Assembly: GCF_949987515.2 (NCBI RefSeq)
Contig: NC_082684.1
Span: forward strand, 18,963,701-19,027,700
Length of the DNA stretch: 64,000 bases
Source: Delphinus delphis
Taxonomy: Eukaryota > Chordata > Mammalia > Artiodactyla > Delphinidae
Direction of reading: 5' to 3'
This document shows, piece after piece, positions 46,845 to 59,644 of the stretch. Position numbers and translations under genes: made by a program. Below the pieces are notes generated by a model, which made no database searches, was not told where the DNA came from, and saw only the letters and a list, made by a program, of their open reading frames with translations. How positions within the stretch are numbered: position 1 is the first letter of the stretch; each line of letters opens with the position of its first letter.

Positions 46845-46985
46845 GGATGGTTCCAGGACTGCTGATAAGGTACCTGTTCTTGACCTGTGTTCTTATTATA
46901 TGGCTGTTCGTTCATGGAAATGCTGTCAGTGGTACCCTTATGACCTGTGCATTACACTTCAACAAAATATATAAGGAAGGAAAGA
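46845..46985 (+). mobile_element. Old L1M 3' terminus
   Basis: The order GATGGTTCCAGGACTGCTGA, TGTTCTTGACCTGTGTTCTT, GTACCCTTATGACCTGTGCA and TTACACTTCAACAAAATATA resembles the 3' end of old mammalian L1s, followed by a purine-rich patch. Confidence 0.5.
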
Positions 46986-47431
46986 AAGAGAGGGAGGGAA
47001 GGTGGAGGGAAAGAATTATTTTTATCCATAAATAACTTGCTAGTGATAGGCTGACCTAATCCAATATTTTAAATTTCAGGGGGAAAAGAAATCCAAGTAC
47101 TATAAGTAAGTTCACAACATTATTGAAATGACTGTCTAGGAGGACATGTTTGTCTATCTTTATCTCTATGGGTCTTGGGAGTTTTGATTCATGTTTGCAA
47201 CGTTTGTTGTTCGAGTACTTTCACCATAGGCAAAGCATGCTTTCTTTAAACCATGAAATCTGTTCCAAAGAAACCTTAAGAAGTGCTTGCCAGTTACTAG
47301 CTTTGAGCAAAAGACTGTGTTAAGATGTGTTGCAGTAAGTGTAATTATACAATAAATAGGGAAGAACTATATACACTATTATGGAAACTGGAAGTGATGT
47401 CTAAAACTTATTATTAGTGAAAAAAGAAGGA

Positions 47432-47868
47432 CATTAGTTTTCCTAGGATTGCCGTAACAAATTACCACAACTAGGTGGCTTAAAAGAACAGATATTTATT
47501 TTCTCACAGTTCCAAAGTCTGGAAGTCCCAAATCAATATGTAGTTAGGACCATACTCCTTCAAAGCCTCTAGGGGAGGATACTTCCTTGCCTCCTCCTGG
47601 CTTCTGGTAGCACCAGCAATCCTTGGCAATCTTTGGCTTGTAGGTATCACTCCAGTCTCTGCCTCTGTCATCACTTGGCATTTTCTCTGTGTTGTTTCTT
47701 TATAGCTCTGTTTCTTCGGTACTCACATTGGATTAATGCCCACCCTAAAGACCTCATTGTAACTTGATTACATCAGAAAAGACCTTATTTCTATATAAGG
47801 TGACATTTCATAGGTACTGGTATTTAGGATTTCAGCTTATCTTTCATAGGATACAATTCAACAAATTT
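47432..47868 (-). mobile_element. MLT1-type MaLR solo LTR
   Basis: Homologous to 12713-13176 in the same orientation: shared TTCCTAGGATTGCCGTAACA, TACCACAACTAGGTGGCTTA, AACTTGATTACATCAGAAAA and ATACAATTCAAC. It is diverged and non-coding. Confidence 0.7.
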
Positions 47869-50184
47869 CAGAAAATATGTAGCGTGAACTTATTTAGGTA
47901 TGTTTACATGAACATATACATGTATATACAAAAGTTTGGAAAGGACTAGAAAGATGAACACTAACTCAGTAGTGCTTTCCTCTAAGAGGAATGAAGAAAT
48001 GTTTTCATATTTTTCTCTATTTCCAAAGCATTTGGATATTTTATGATTATCATTTATTACCAATATAATTAATTCATTCTTTCAGTGTATATTTATTGGG
48101 TACCTACTATGAATCTTGGGGAAAAAAAACAAAAAAACACCAAGATCTGTCCGAATAAAATATATGTAGAAGAAACATACACACCTTAAAGAAAAGTGTT
48201 CAGGGGCTTAAGGGCTATTTCACTTAGTATAATTAATTTAAGATTTAGAATTTTCTCAAACCAAAACATAGGAAAAATAGATATGCAGATCATATTTGGG
48301 TCTTATTTGACCTATTTGTTGTGTTCACAAATAATTTTGTAATGCCTTCTATATGTGGGTCACATGATTCAAGGTCAGGTGATTTCATTTATTTTGATCA
48401 ACAGGTAGTAAAAATAAATTATGCAGATGGATTTTTCTGTTGAAGCATAATCCCTAGTCTGGTCAGGATGCTTTTTGTCTAATAACATACATACAAACTC
48501 TCTATTCCAATATAGAATTATTAAGGCACAATTTGCATAATGATACCAAAATAGTACTTAATTGTGGTTAGATAGCCAAGATCTGTAGCATTAAGTTTTC
48601 TTAGAAATTTTAAACCATGATATATTAATTAAAACGTAACCATCTTCTGTTGCTTTACCTTCAACTTCACAGTATAATGTTTGTGCTGGGAGCATCTCAG
48701 CCCATTTTTTCTCCATGCTTTTGAGTTTCAAAGTGTCTGTGCCATTCTTGGCGATATGCTGACCAAGCTGTGAGCTCTAGGCCTGGGTTTAGTTTCCCTG
48801 TGGGCACCAGGAAGCCATTCTTCTCTGATGCCTTGGAAAGCTCCCTGCAACCAGAGATCTTATAACTTTGGAACATATCGGTGCAGACCACTGGGCACCT
48901 TATACTCTCCCTACACCAGGAGGAAATCTCTCTTCTCCTATTTCTGAAAGGATTTTCTTCTGATACCTCTCTTTCTGAGACAATAGTTACTCTTTTCAAT
49001 AAGCCCAGGTATTTACAGAGGAAAAAAAAAATGCCTATAAGTAGTTTCTGCTATTTTCCTTATAGCTCTGAGGCAAGGGAGTACTAAAAATTTGGCTTTT
49101 GCTTGTAATGGATGAGGAGAAAAATGCAAAGTTTAACGGAGATAAACAGCTCAATTAGGATCTTGTCGCTGCATTATTCAGGAATGTTTATGATAAGTTC
49201 AACATTTGCCAACAAAGCATTTGTAAACACGAAAAAGAGCAAACAATGCGTAGTTTGGAAATATCTCTGTTTGTTGTAGAGACTATTGCTCGTTCCAGTC
49301 TTGAGAAGTAAGCAGAATAAAATATACTATATGTTTCAAAACTGTGCTTTCAACTAAACTGTTAGAGATGGATTGAGATAAACGTTGGCAAGTAATTGAG
49401 CTATAACTAAGTCAACAAGCCTATTTTTGTCTCCCTGAATGGAATCTGAGCCCTGATAAAATTTATTCATAAACTTTGAACCCATTCTGTTTAGAATTGA
49501 GGTAGAACTTTGTCAAAGTCTATCTTACCTGATTGACATGAACAAAGAAGTGTGAAGAAAATATATGTAAAGAATCATTTTGCTTAATTAATATATAGCT
49601 TCAAGACCAACAAGGGAGAGTATGTATTGATGTGTTTTTTAAGTTTTAATTAAATTGCTAAAGCTTATTTTAAAAGAATAGAAATTAGAAGCATTTCCTT
49701 CCTATTTCTCAGGAAAATAATGGACTTTATTTGAACATGGCCACGCACTGGTGAGCCTGAAACTGCCTGAATGATAGGGAACATATAAATACACTGCTCA
49801 GCACTTTCTCCCTCCAGAATTCAGTTATGTTTCACTGACATACTTGTCCATATCTTCACTAGAGTTTTATCAATAAAAATAAATATTAAACATTTTCAGG
49901 TTGCTTTCTGTTTTGTTTGTTGACTGTTAAAATTGTGTTCAGTGATTTTGTTGTTCTTTATTTGAATGTTTCCTGTCACCTTGGACAAGTGACAGTCTTT
50001 TCACACCACAGTTTCTTATCTGTTAAGAGGAGGGTATGGTACAGATGGAACATATACATGCAAATGTAGTACATTATGGGAAGAAGTGGTTATTATTCTA
50101 ACATTCTCCAGAATTCCCCTATGTAAAATGGATTCTAAGATACTAGTTTCCTATAAAACATTTCTTTTTCCCCAATGATTTTTA
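47869..50184. other. AT-rich intergenic sequence
   Basis: A short reverse L2 tail lies at about 48060-48125 (GTGTATATTTATTGGGTACC). Otherwise no coding frame or nameable repeat; a 100-codon minus frame at 48697-48999 has no recognisable domain. Confidence 0.45.
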
Positions 50185-51004
50185 ACCATAGATGATAATG
50201 ATATTTATTCATTCATTCACTTATGTACCTACTCATTCATTCAATGACCATTTTTGAGTGTTTGTTACATTCAAGGTATGGTGCCAAATATCAAGTATAC
50301 CACAGTGGACGAAATGGAGACCGTCTTTTTTTTTTTCTTTTCACGGAATTGGTTGTGTTGTATGTAGCAGTGTGGGGGAGGGAGCTGGCACACACAGGCG
50401 TGTGGGTGGTAATAGGCCTCAAGCAATTCCATAAGTGAAGGATATAATTCTAATAAGCTGTGATAATGCTGGCAAGAGATGTGCATGCTATAATGGTAGA
50501 TATAAAGAATAGCCTTTTGGCTAGAGAAGTTGCATTTAAGCAACTCCTGAAGGACAGAGAGTTCATTAGGTGAAGTGTTGGGGGAGGGGCATTCTAAGAA
50601 AAAGAGGCATGTATGAAGGCCTCGGGGTGGGAAAGAGTATAAAGTACTCTGAGATCTGCGAGAGGATTAATAGAGTTAGAGTTCGGATTCCAAGGAAGAA
50701 AATAGAGGGATTCAATGTTTGGATTCCAAGGGAGAAAATAGATTCAATTCAGTAAGGTAGGCAGGACCAGACTAGAAGCGCCTGTAATGGCTTCAAATTT
50801 TTCTAACCCTGCTGGAAGCCACTTCAGTATTTTAAGCAGGAAAGAGTGACTTGACCCAATTTGTATTTTAAAAAGGATCATTCTGACAGCAGTGTGGAAA
50901 TTGGCCTACAGGCCAGGAGATCGAAAGTAAAGTAACTAGTTGTTTGGTTTACCAATTGCCCTAGAAGAAGGGTGGTAGGGATGGAGACTGTTGTGGTGAA
51001 TTTT
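50185..51004 (-). mobile_element. L2, right part of a split element
   Basis: Antisense L2 pattern: TATTCATTCATTCACTTATG, GAGTGTTTGTTACATTCAAG, CAGTGGACGAAATGGAGACC, AGCAACTCCTGAAGGACAGA, and GGAAAGAGTGACTTGACCCA. It ends at the unrelated repeat starting near 51005, and resumes at about 51500. Confidence 0.65.
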
Positions 51005-51401
51005 ATGTTTCAGCTTGGCTAGTTCTAGACACTATTCTAGATGTTTCTGTGAAGATATATATATACACACATACATATACATATATATGTTTGTATATGT
51101 GTGCATGTATATATTTAATTTGAGATTTATATTTAAACTAGTAGACTTTGAGTAAATCAAATTACCCTCTATAATGTGGATGGGCCTCATCCAGTCTGTT
51201 AAGGGCCTTAAGATCTCCCCCAAGGAAGAGGGCATTCTGCCAGCAGAATGACTTAGGACTTGAGCTGCCATATCAACTCTTTCTTGGGTCTCCAGCCTGC
51301 CAGCCTACCCTATAGATTTTAGACTTGCCAATTCCCACAATCATGTGAGCCAGTTCCTTTAGAATAAACCTCTCTCTCTGTCTGTCTCTCTGCCTCTGTG
51401 T

Positions 51402-51441
<40 letters not shown>

Positions 51442-51500
51442 GTATATACATACACATGCCCATCCTATTAGTTCTGTTTCTCTGGAGAAGCCTGACTACT
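51005..51500. mobile_element. Interspersed repeat inserted in L2, family not assigned
   Basis: It begins TGGTGAATTTTATGTTTCAG and ends GTTCTGTTTCTCTGGAGAAG then CCTGACTACTAAT, with AATCATGTGAGCCAGTTCCT in its right half. I recognise the sequence as a widespread mammalian repeat but cannot name it. A CT/CA microsatellite has grown within it (51370-51433). Confidence 0.6.
51370..51433. repeat. (CT)n plus (CA)n microsatellite
   Basis: A CTCTGTCTGTCTCTCTGCCT-type tract is followed by an uninterrupted AC run (51404-51433, 15 units) and then TA/GT-rich sequence. Such tracts are usually length-polymorphic. Confidence 0.95.
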
Positions 51501-51965
51501 AATAAGCAGACCTAGAGATGAAAAAGTGAATAGATTCTCTTTCTAATTGGAGGTTTCTTATCAATTAAGATTTCATGGATTAAGTATAGGGGCCTAGGGA
51601 GAGTGAGACTCTCATGACTTGGAGAGTTTTGGCATGAGCACCTGGGTCCATGGAATTAGCCTTAACAGAAAGGAAGAACACTTGAGGTGGTGGAGAATTG
51701 AGGAAAGGAAACCTAGAGTTCAGTTTGAGATATGCAATACTCCAAATACATAAAAGGTTTCCAAAAGAGATATAAGTATGAAGTTGGGTGTGTGGTTCCT
51801 CTGGAACCTCCTAAAGAGAGGTCTTAGACTGAGAAATACATTCAAAATCATCTGCATAGAAAGGATGCTTAAAAGTATAAAGTACAAAGAGAGAAGAAAA
51901 GAGCATCCAGGAGTGTTGCACACAATTGCAACATTTAGGAGTCTGACAGAGGAAGAAGAAAAGCA
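51501..51965 (-). mobile_element. L2, left part of the split element
   Basis: Antisense L2 continuing from 50185-51004: TTGGCATGAGCACCTGGGTC, AAACCTAGAGTTCAGTTTGA and AAAATCATCTGCATAGAAAG. The 65- and 67-codon frames here are by-products. Confidence 0.5.
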
Positions 51966-52163
51966 GAGAATATGAAACAGTTTGCTTCTTTGATCACTAT
52001 TTTTAAAAAATATGAAAAAGAAGTCGAATTTAAGCCACTGGTCACAAATACAAATTTATGTCAGGGAGAGGCAGATGCAACTGTACATTACAGGGTGATA
52101 TGTGTTTGGCTACTTTTATTGTCATCTGCCTAGTTTCTGGGTTCTTTAAAACTGTTTGATGTT

Positions 52164-52477
52164 GGGCTTCCCTGGTGGCACAGTGGTTAAGAATCCGTCT
52201 ACCAATGCAAGGGGACACGGTTTCGAGCCCTTGTCCGGGAAGATCCCACATGCCATGGAGCAAATAAGCCCGTGTGCCGTAACTACTGAGCCCACGTGCC
52301 ACAACTACTGAAGCCCGTGCACCTAGAGCCCATGCTCCTCAACAAGAGAAGCCACCACAATGAGAAGCCCGCGCACCGCAACGAAAAGTAGCCCCTGCTC
52401 GCCGCAACTAGAGAAAGCCCACGTGCTGCAATGAAGACACAATGCAGCCAAAAATAAATAAAAAACAAAAAAGACAA
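52164..52477 (+). mobile_element. CHR-type SINE, long form
   Basis: It starts GGGCTTCCCTGGTGGCACAG and contains a degraded B box (GGTTTCGAGCC). The extended tail has CCACAACTACTGAAGCCCGT, CAACAAGAGAAGCCACCACA, GCAACGAAAAGTAGCCCCTG and ATGAAGACACAATGCAGCCA, then AAATAAATAAA. AAAACTGTTTGATGTT at 52148-52163 and 52478-52493 is an exact 16-bp target-site duplication. Confidence 0.96.
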
Positions 52478-52493
52478 AAAACTGTTTGATGTT

Positions 52494-53034
52494 AACAGAG
52501 CAGAAATATATATTTCTATAAGTCCTATATTTTGATGGCCATGCACTTGAGACCTTACACTTAAGCCAATATCAAAGTATTTCTTTTAATTTCTGTTATG
52601 ACCTGTGTTCCAAGTTGATTAAAGATAAGGTAGCAGTTGGGCCACATTTAAAGACTGTTTTTTTTTTTTTAATAAAAAATGTATTTGAGAGGAACCTGCA
52701 TTCCATTTTTAGTCAACTATTTCTTCTAACCAAACGATATGGCTTCAAAGAATTTCCCTTTTTCCTCTAATGGTAGGTAAAGATTTCTTTCTATAACTGT
52801 TCCGTTTTTGGTGACTTCCACATTGATATGCAAATGTGAACTTTCTTCCCAATTTCTATAGCACATCATGCAAGCAAGGGTATTTATATCCTAATAATGT
52901 ATGGTGTAATAACTCTGAATACATTTTTGATCTTTGAATTTTAATTATGTCAGTGATATTTACTTTGATATGAGTGTGTTTTTCTCAAAAAGATCAAGGT
53001 TTAGAATAAGTAGTCAATTTAGTAAAATAGCCTT
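52494..53034. other. AT-rich intergenic sequence, no feature seen
   Basis: Contains a poly(T) run near 52659-52670. No coding frame or nameable repeat. Confidence 0.5.
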
Positions 53035-53380
53035 TTCATCATGTTTTATTATTTACTGAGTTCCTACAGTGTTCAGGGGACTTCAACTTAGGCTTAAGAC
53101 TCAGGCTGTATGCAGTGATCAAACAGTAATTTGGAAGCAGCGTTTATACATTTGATCTTGCCCACAGTTTTCTGCTTACACACTTGTGCTACTGAAAGGA
53201 CCACAGCACACTGATATGATGTGTGTGCTTGTCTTTAACATCATTCATTCATTTGTTAGTTCATTAAATCCACATTTATTGAGAATCTGCAGTGTGCAGA
53301 GTCCTATGTGAAGCTCTCGGGATATACAAATGAAGACCACATGGCCCTTTTCAAACAAGGGAGTCATATTTTGAGACATC
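53035..53380 (-). mobile_element. L2 3' fragments
   Basis: Two reverse L2 3' ends: TTTATTATTTACTGAGTTCC near 53045, and TTCATTAAATCCACATTTAT followed by TGAGAATCTGCAGTGTGCAG (53260-53300). Confidence 0.55.
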
Positions 53381-53711
53381 AATTATAATTCAGTGAGATG
53401 TGCATATCATTTTATTGTTTATTAAGTGGGAACACAGAGTTTGGAGTGTTTAACTTAGTTTGGGGTGGGGGATGGAAATGGCCTGAGACAATTTGCTTGG
53501 GAAGGGGAAAGCTGAATCTTCAAATATATGTAAAATATTCTCAGTAAATTGGGCTAGGAAGGGAATTTAGATAAAAGGAACAAGTACTCTGTGATGATTA
53601 ACTGAACTAGAGAACATTAAGGCATCTTAAAAAGAGAAAAACATCACACAGTTATTTACGTTACATAAAAATTAGGGAATACATGCAATTGACATTTTTT
53701 AACATCAGCAT
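53381..53711. other. Unassigned intergenic sequence
   Basis: It may continue the preceding L2 (53480-53560), but the match by eye is weak. No gene is seen. Confidence 0.35.
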
Positions 53712-53718
53712 AATCGAG

Positions 53719-54054
53719 GGACTTCTCTGGTGGCACAGTGGTTAAGAATCTGTCTGCCAATGCAGGGGACACATGTTTGATCCCTGGCCCAGGAAGATCC
53801 CTCATGCTGTGGAGCAACTAAGCCCGTGTGCCACAACTACTGAGCCTGCACTCTGGAGCCAGCGAGCCACAACTACTGAAGCTGTGCACCTAGAGCCCAT
53901 GCTCTGCAACAAGAGAAGCCACTGCAATGAGAAGCCTGCACACCGCAAGGAAGAGTAGCTCCTGCTGGCTGCAACCAGAAAAAGCCCGCGCACAGCAACG
54001 AAGACCCAACGCAGCCAAAATAAATAAATAAATTTATACATATATAAAAAAAAA
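53719..54054 (+). mobile_element. CHR-type SINE, long form
   Basis: It starts GGACTTCTCTGGTGGCACAG, with the complete extended tail (CAACTACTGAAGCTGTGCAC, CAACAAGAGAAGCCACTGCA, GCAAGGAAGAGTAGCTCCTG, AACGAAGACCCAACGCAGCC) and an AAATAAATAAAT tail. AATCGAG at 53712-53718 and 54055-54061 is a 7-bp target-site duplication. Substitutions in the head suggest it is older than the copies at 14.55 and 37.3 kb. Confidence 0.95.
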
Positions 54055-54084
54055 AATCGAGCATTTATTGGTGTTTATTTTTGT

Positions 54085-54870
54085 TGGTTACTGAGTTGGT
54101 TCGTTGAGGCACAAAATTCTATGGTATGGACTCTATTCTCAAGGAGTTTATAGGATGAGTGAAGCTAGTGCTTTACATTAGAAAGATAAATATCAATGCC
54201 AGCATATTAAAGTCATCTTATAGAGGCATAATATGATAGCCTGATTGTATCACTTGTATGTAGATTTAAAGACATCTTTCCTTTGAAAAATATTGTTTTA
54301 TATTAGACTAGAGGAGTTGGAAATTTCCTACACTTAAAAATTTAAATTGTTAAAGATACCATATTTGCAAACATTGATATCTTTGATACACACTTTCCAT
54401 CTATTATAAATTGTCCAGTTTAGTCTCAAATATATGCATGTTACTTTATGAGGCTTCTAAAGGGCCCATTACATGTTAGGCACTGAAAATGCAAAACAAA
54501 TAAAATATTTCTTTACATTTAGAGGCTTACAATCTAATGAGGAGAGTGAATAATTTTGACTTTTACATGTCACAGGAGCCATAGCAGAGGGAGCATGTGG
54601 TACTGTGTGGTGAGGTGCAGCAACTAATGCTTACAAAATTCTGGATGGGCTTCATGCAATGGGGTCATTTGATTTGGGATTGAAAATATGAGTAGGAAGT
54701 TATCAAGAAAATTCCAGGAACAGCAGATGTGAAGGTGGAATAAGGACTAATTTTGATATCTCCTTGCTGTCTGGTATAGCCAAAATGCAGGATATGGCAT
54801 GTGATAGCAGAAGTGTAGCAGAGGGATCAAAACAGATTATGGAGACCTTTGTATAGCATACATTTTTATT
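54085..54870 (-). mobile_element. L2 fragments
   Basis: Antisense L2 character: TCTATTCTCAAGGAGTTTAT (54132), and further right GGCACTGAAAATGCAAAACA (54480), GAGGCTTACAATCTAATGAG (54523) and AAAATTCCAGGAACAGCAGA. Interrupted and diverged. Confidence 0.5.
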
Positions 54871-55231
54871 AATAACATAGCATCTACAAGATTTAACATA
54901 AGCATTCTATTCTGTGCTTATTTGGCTTTATTTTTGTCTTTTAATTACTTAAATCTCAAAGGCCTATTTTTCCTTCTAATTGAGAAAATAAATTTGAGAA
55001 TAAAATAAAATTGAGAAATAAATTTCTCACCCTAAGGAACAATGCAAATAATTTAAAAATGTGCTTATTTCTTTACACTTGAGAAAATCCTTTCCACATG
55101 TACTTCACTGTTACTCTTCACCTTCTTCCTGAGAAGAAGTACTCTTCCTACTCCCTGAGACTTGCCCAGTACAGGGACCACATGCAAGTCACCATGGATT
55201 TACACTGCCCTTTAAGTTTTATTCTCTCATG

Positions 55232-55236
<5 letters not shown>

Positions 55237-55302
<66 letters not shown>
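55237..55302. repeat. (TA)33 perfect dinucleotide repeat
   Basis: 66 bp of uninterrupted alternating T and A. It explains the Tyr/Ile-repeat stretches in the open frames crossing it, which are not genes. Long AT runs can extrude cruciforms and are often unstable and hard to assemble exactly. Confidence 0.98.
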
Positions 55303-55305
<3 letters not shown>

Positions 55306-58300
55306 GCAGCACAGCAGGTGCACCTTGAGATTCCTGGGCTTGTTTGGCAGTGGCTGGTATCACAGTGAAGCTGGGAATACATTTCAGAAATATTTTTTTC
55401 ATAACACAAAACCCGGTGAAATGGAACCACCAAATGTTGTGATCACATTTGGCAAAGGTCAGTAAAATGTAGTCAACAAATTCCCACATTTGAACAGAGT
55501 GATGTCTTTGCATTACTGTCTTATACGTCTCTCTTTTAATTAACCTAATAGGTGGGGCCCTGAGAGGGGACAGAATCAAGATTATTATGAGCGGTCTCCA
55601 AAAGTATATGGTTATTAAAAACTGTTTGCTTGTATGTATATAGTACACACACATACTATTTTTACAAATGTATAACATGTATTTTAATGATATGGTAATT
55701 AAAAATTACACATTTATTTCAAAGAACTGTGGATTTCATTTCACTCTTAATCATCATCCATTTTCTTATTTAACATATATTAAATTATTATGTACGATGG
55801 CATATGATACATTTTGATATTAAAAAGGCTGCTTAATATCACAACTTTGATAAATGATAATTTAAAATTATTTATATTTTTATCCATTTAAAGAATTAGT
55901 GATATGCATTTAAATCCTGTCCTTTGCTTGAAAATGTAATTCTGATGTTTCAAGCTTAGAGCAAATTTGATTTTTCCAAGAAGCACTATAAATAAGATGA
56001 AAGCACAAGTAGGTCTTTCTAATATCTCAAACTTAATAAAATAATTTTAAAGAATGAAGTTAAAGGCTATTGTGTGATGAGGAATATGGTGGTTGAACTC
56101 CCCTTACTTTGTCCCCCATCCTGGCACTCTTTACAAAGCAAAATAGAAAGCTAGTATGTTGGCCTTTTTTACCTTTATACCACCAAGCTCAAGGTCAAAA
56201 TCAAGGGTCATCTTTCTTGTGGCTGCATCTTCACAATGACCATCACCAGACAGATATTGTGAAACAACAATTATAAAACAATTATTAAAAAAACTTGTTC
56301 CTACATTATACACTTGAGAATCTCATGATTTAGAAATTAAAATTATTTATTAAAGTCATTTTTGAAAAATAAGTCTCAAAAATCCAATCCTGGTATAGAT
56401 ATGAAGTCCAAACTAAATCTACTTGGTCCATTTTTACCTTCTAAAGCAACACACACTTTCTGGTCTTTCAACTATCTTTTATCATCAGGATCTACTATAT
56501 ATGGGAAAAAATGATATTTATAATTTTTCTTTTTACAAAATGTCAACTTTCTCTGTAGAAATATAACGTTAGCTTTGGGACAAACATCATCCAGCCTTTA
56601 GAAACATCAGCAATGACTCAGTCTTAAGAGTCTGCTCAGACTGAGAATAGATAAACTCAGCTGCATAAGCTGGAGCCCTTGACCTAGAAGAGCCCACACT
56701 TCTGTGAGTAAATAAACAGTGACATCATGATGCAATCTAGTAAGTGCTGTTCCACAGATATGACAAATTGAGTCAAAACGATCAAAGTGGTTGTTGCTCT
56801 CCCACAGCCATTCTTAGAACAATGTAAAAAGCTTTTGAATGAGCCAAATGAAAAGATGAAATTCTGTACTGTTTCTAGTTATAAAAAGAACCTTCTATTG
56901 CATGACATCTCTATTAGTTAGAAAGCACAGAAATCCTAGTCTCTGTTACCTTCTGACTTTTGATTCTAATGGGCCATATGGTTCCCGATTCTCCTGTAAG
57001 TAACTTAATGCTTTGTGTAATTAAGGGGGCATATGCTTCCTGTACATCATCAGTGTTAGATCTCCTTTACACTTGCAGAAACCAACATGGACCAGGTCAT
57101 AATCTCACCTTTTATCTGCTGCCAGTAAACTTTAAAATTGCTTAATAAAATTCAGAGAAAATGATGATTCATCTTATAGTTTTTGAGATAACTACATGCA
57201 TTATTCGGGCTTATTGCGAGACTCCCTGCTCAGGAGAGCATAGCACCTTGTCACTCCCCAGATCCCTGTACACACGAACAGGCTTTTATAGTGACAATTT
57301 GACCAGATATCAGGCAAAGCTAAAATTCTCTTCAGAATTTGTTTATTCTTTCTGGAATTTATGTACTCTGTAGCAACATTCCAACTCAATGATTTTTAAA
57401 CATCTCACAGGGAACCTTTTTTTTTTTTTTTTTTTTAATCTATTAGCCAGGTTCTGTAAAGCATACACTGCAGGTGTATGGTCAAACAAATGTGAGTCAT
57501 CTGTATAATTTTATACTTGAAAGGGACAAAATTTCATATCACCTTTTTGTTTCATGTTCTGAGAATTGACTGTCTTTGATCTTAACTCAAAATAGCTATA
57601 GAATTAAGTCCTTTATCTTGATTCCTTATTCTGCTTCAAGTTGCTAGAAGAATGATCTAATTCCTTTCCTTTGTTCTGCCCAGTACACTTTAGAGCTATC
57701 AGAAAACACTCGTTTTTACTAAAGCAGTAATTGTCAGAGACCCCAACTAGGAGTCACATGATCGGGTTCTGCACAGATCAGAATCCACTGTAGGCAGTGA
57801 GAATTCTGAAACTTGAAAACTGGAATGAAAAGCAAAATGACGTATGGATATGTGAGTTATTTTTTATCTATTCTGTAGGGCTGTATGTTAGATTGCTATC
57901 ATGACTGTACCCCTTATCATTTACATGCCTGTGCTATGTAACTTTATAAAAACTTCCATCGTGACTGGGGAGAACTTTCCTGTCTTTTGATTCTGACCTT
58001 ACCCGTGGGACTTGCTTTGGTTCAATGAAGGAGGTGGAAGTAACTATACAAGTTCTGAGCCTAGGTTTCAAGACTCCTTGCATGTTTCCAATTGAGTTCT
58101 TGTGCTTCTGCCATAGTCAGAGAAGAATGTTCCTGGAAGTTTGTTATTCCTAAGAGAAAGAGGGGAGACATGTGGAGTAGAGCCAACCCACAGATAGATG
58201 AGGAACTCACCCCCTATGAGCTGTACACTATAGATGCATGAGAAATACAAGTTTATTTTTGTATGCTTATTGAGTTTTAAGGCGACTTGTTTTGAAGCAA

Positions 58301-59640
58301 GGGACAGTCAGTCTGCATTTGATTTACCCTAAATAGAACTCCACTGCCAGAGGTGGCTATTCAAGTTTTTCAAAGATCCTTATCGAAATTGACAACAAAT
58401 GTTTTGTTAATTAGTATATGGTTTGCTAGAAATAACTTTATGGATGAAATGGATAATGTTCAATATATGTCAGTGGCCCTACCACCATAATTATTTGGGT
58501 CCTATCACTCCGATAATCCAGCCAACTCAGCAAACTAATACCTTTCGACCAGGTCTAGAGAGTCATTGTTCTGTGTTCTCTCTACGTCATGCAAGGCTAT
58601 GTCTTCTGACTGGACTCTATTACAAAAAAAAACATTAAAAACAAATAAATAATCATATGACTGATTTTGTGCCTGATTGCTAATAAATGTTTGCCTGTGT
58701 GGGAAATTTTTCTGAGACTTGCTTTCATTGTGAAATATGGAGGCAGTTATTAATGCTTTGCATCAAAGTCTTCTGATTATTCATCTTTCATGGGACATTG
58801 AACCTTGGTGTTCATGATTAGTAGCACGTTGTGAGAGGCACTTCTTGACTGAGCATTTAATTGCTGCTATAAGACTTCTAGGACTCTTTCCCTTTGCCCT
58901 CTGCCATGGCGTCTGGCAATGTTCCCTTTAGTTACCATCTGGGACCCAGAATGAGAATAACAAAGACAAGGTCAGAGCCTCCAGTCAACCTGCAGTGGAC
59001 ATACGCCTTTGTTATTTTAGCCTCTGAGGTATTTTTTTTTTTCCCTTACTTTAGCATAGCCTAGGCTTACATACCTTTTGGTAATGAGGCTACTAGGAAG
59101 AGGAGACGTAGCACTTACCTGCCTCTAAACACCTCAAGTGAATGACAGTAATGGAACTTGACAGTTATTGAGTGGATAATCTGGCAAAAGTGAGGTTGAT
59201 AAATTTCTATACCAGTGACTCAAATATAGCTCCCTCTGCCCAAGTTGAAAATACCGATTGAAACTTTTCTGGACCGAGAATCAACTGATGGGGCTCTAAT
59301 TATCTCTCAGTCAACAAGCAGATTGTTTTAAATAGGATTCCTGATTTCACATGACTAGGCCTTGCTCTGAAAGCAGGGAGAATATCTGGGTTAGAAGATT
59401 TCTGGTGGTTTAGGAATAAATCATATATGACATGGAAGACATATATTTTTTTGAAAGTTAAGATAGTTAAATAAACTTAGGATATTTTCATTTTAATTTT
59501 CTCTCAGCAAATACTCTGGGCTAATCCTGGCAAGAGTCTTTACACCCCAGCTGGAAAACTTCACCAGCTCATAGGAAATGGTGTCTCAGAAGCTTTTCAC
59601 CTCAGGGCTGCTGAGACGGGAGATGGGAGGATTTGCTGAG
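55303..59640. other. AT-rich intergenic sequence, no gene seen
   Basis: About 4.3 kb. It includes a run of 20 T (57417-57436). Between 56570 and 57150 the base composition is more balanced, with an AATAAA in TTAATAAAATTC, but I cannot define a repeat or exon. Frames here are at most about 75 codons and lack domains. Confidence 0.45.
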
Positions 59641-59644
59641 CATA

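Noticed and set aside
55148..55678. 176-codon minus-strand ORF
   Set aside because: Its middle is a Tyr/Ile repeat translated from the (TA)33 tract, which cannot create stops in that phase.
57417..57436. Poly(T) run as the tail of a minus-strand retroposon
   Set aside because: The adjoining sequence matches no SINE, L1 end or mRNA that I recognise, and no target-site duplication is visible.
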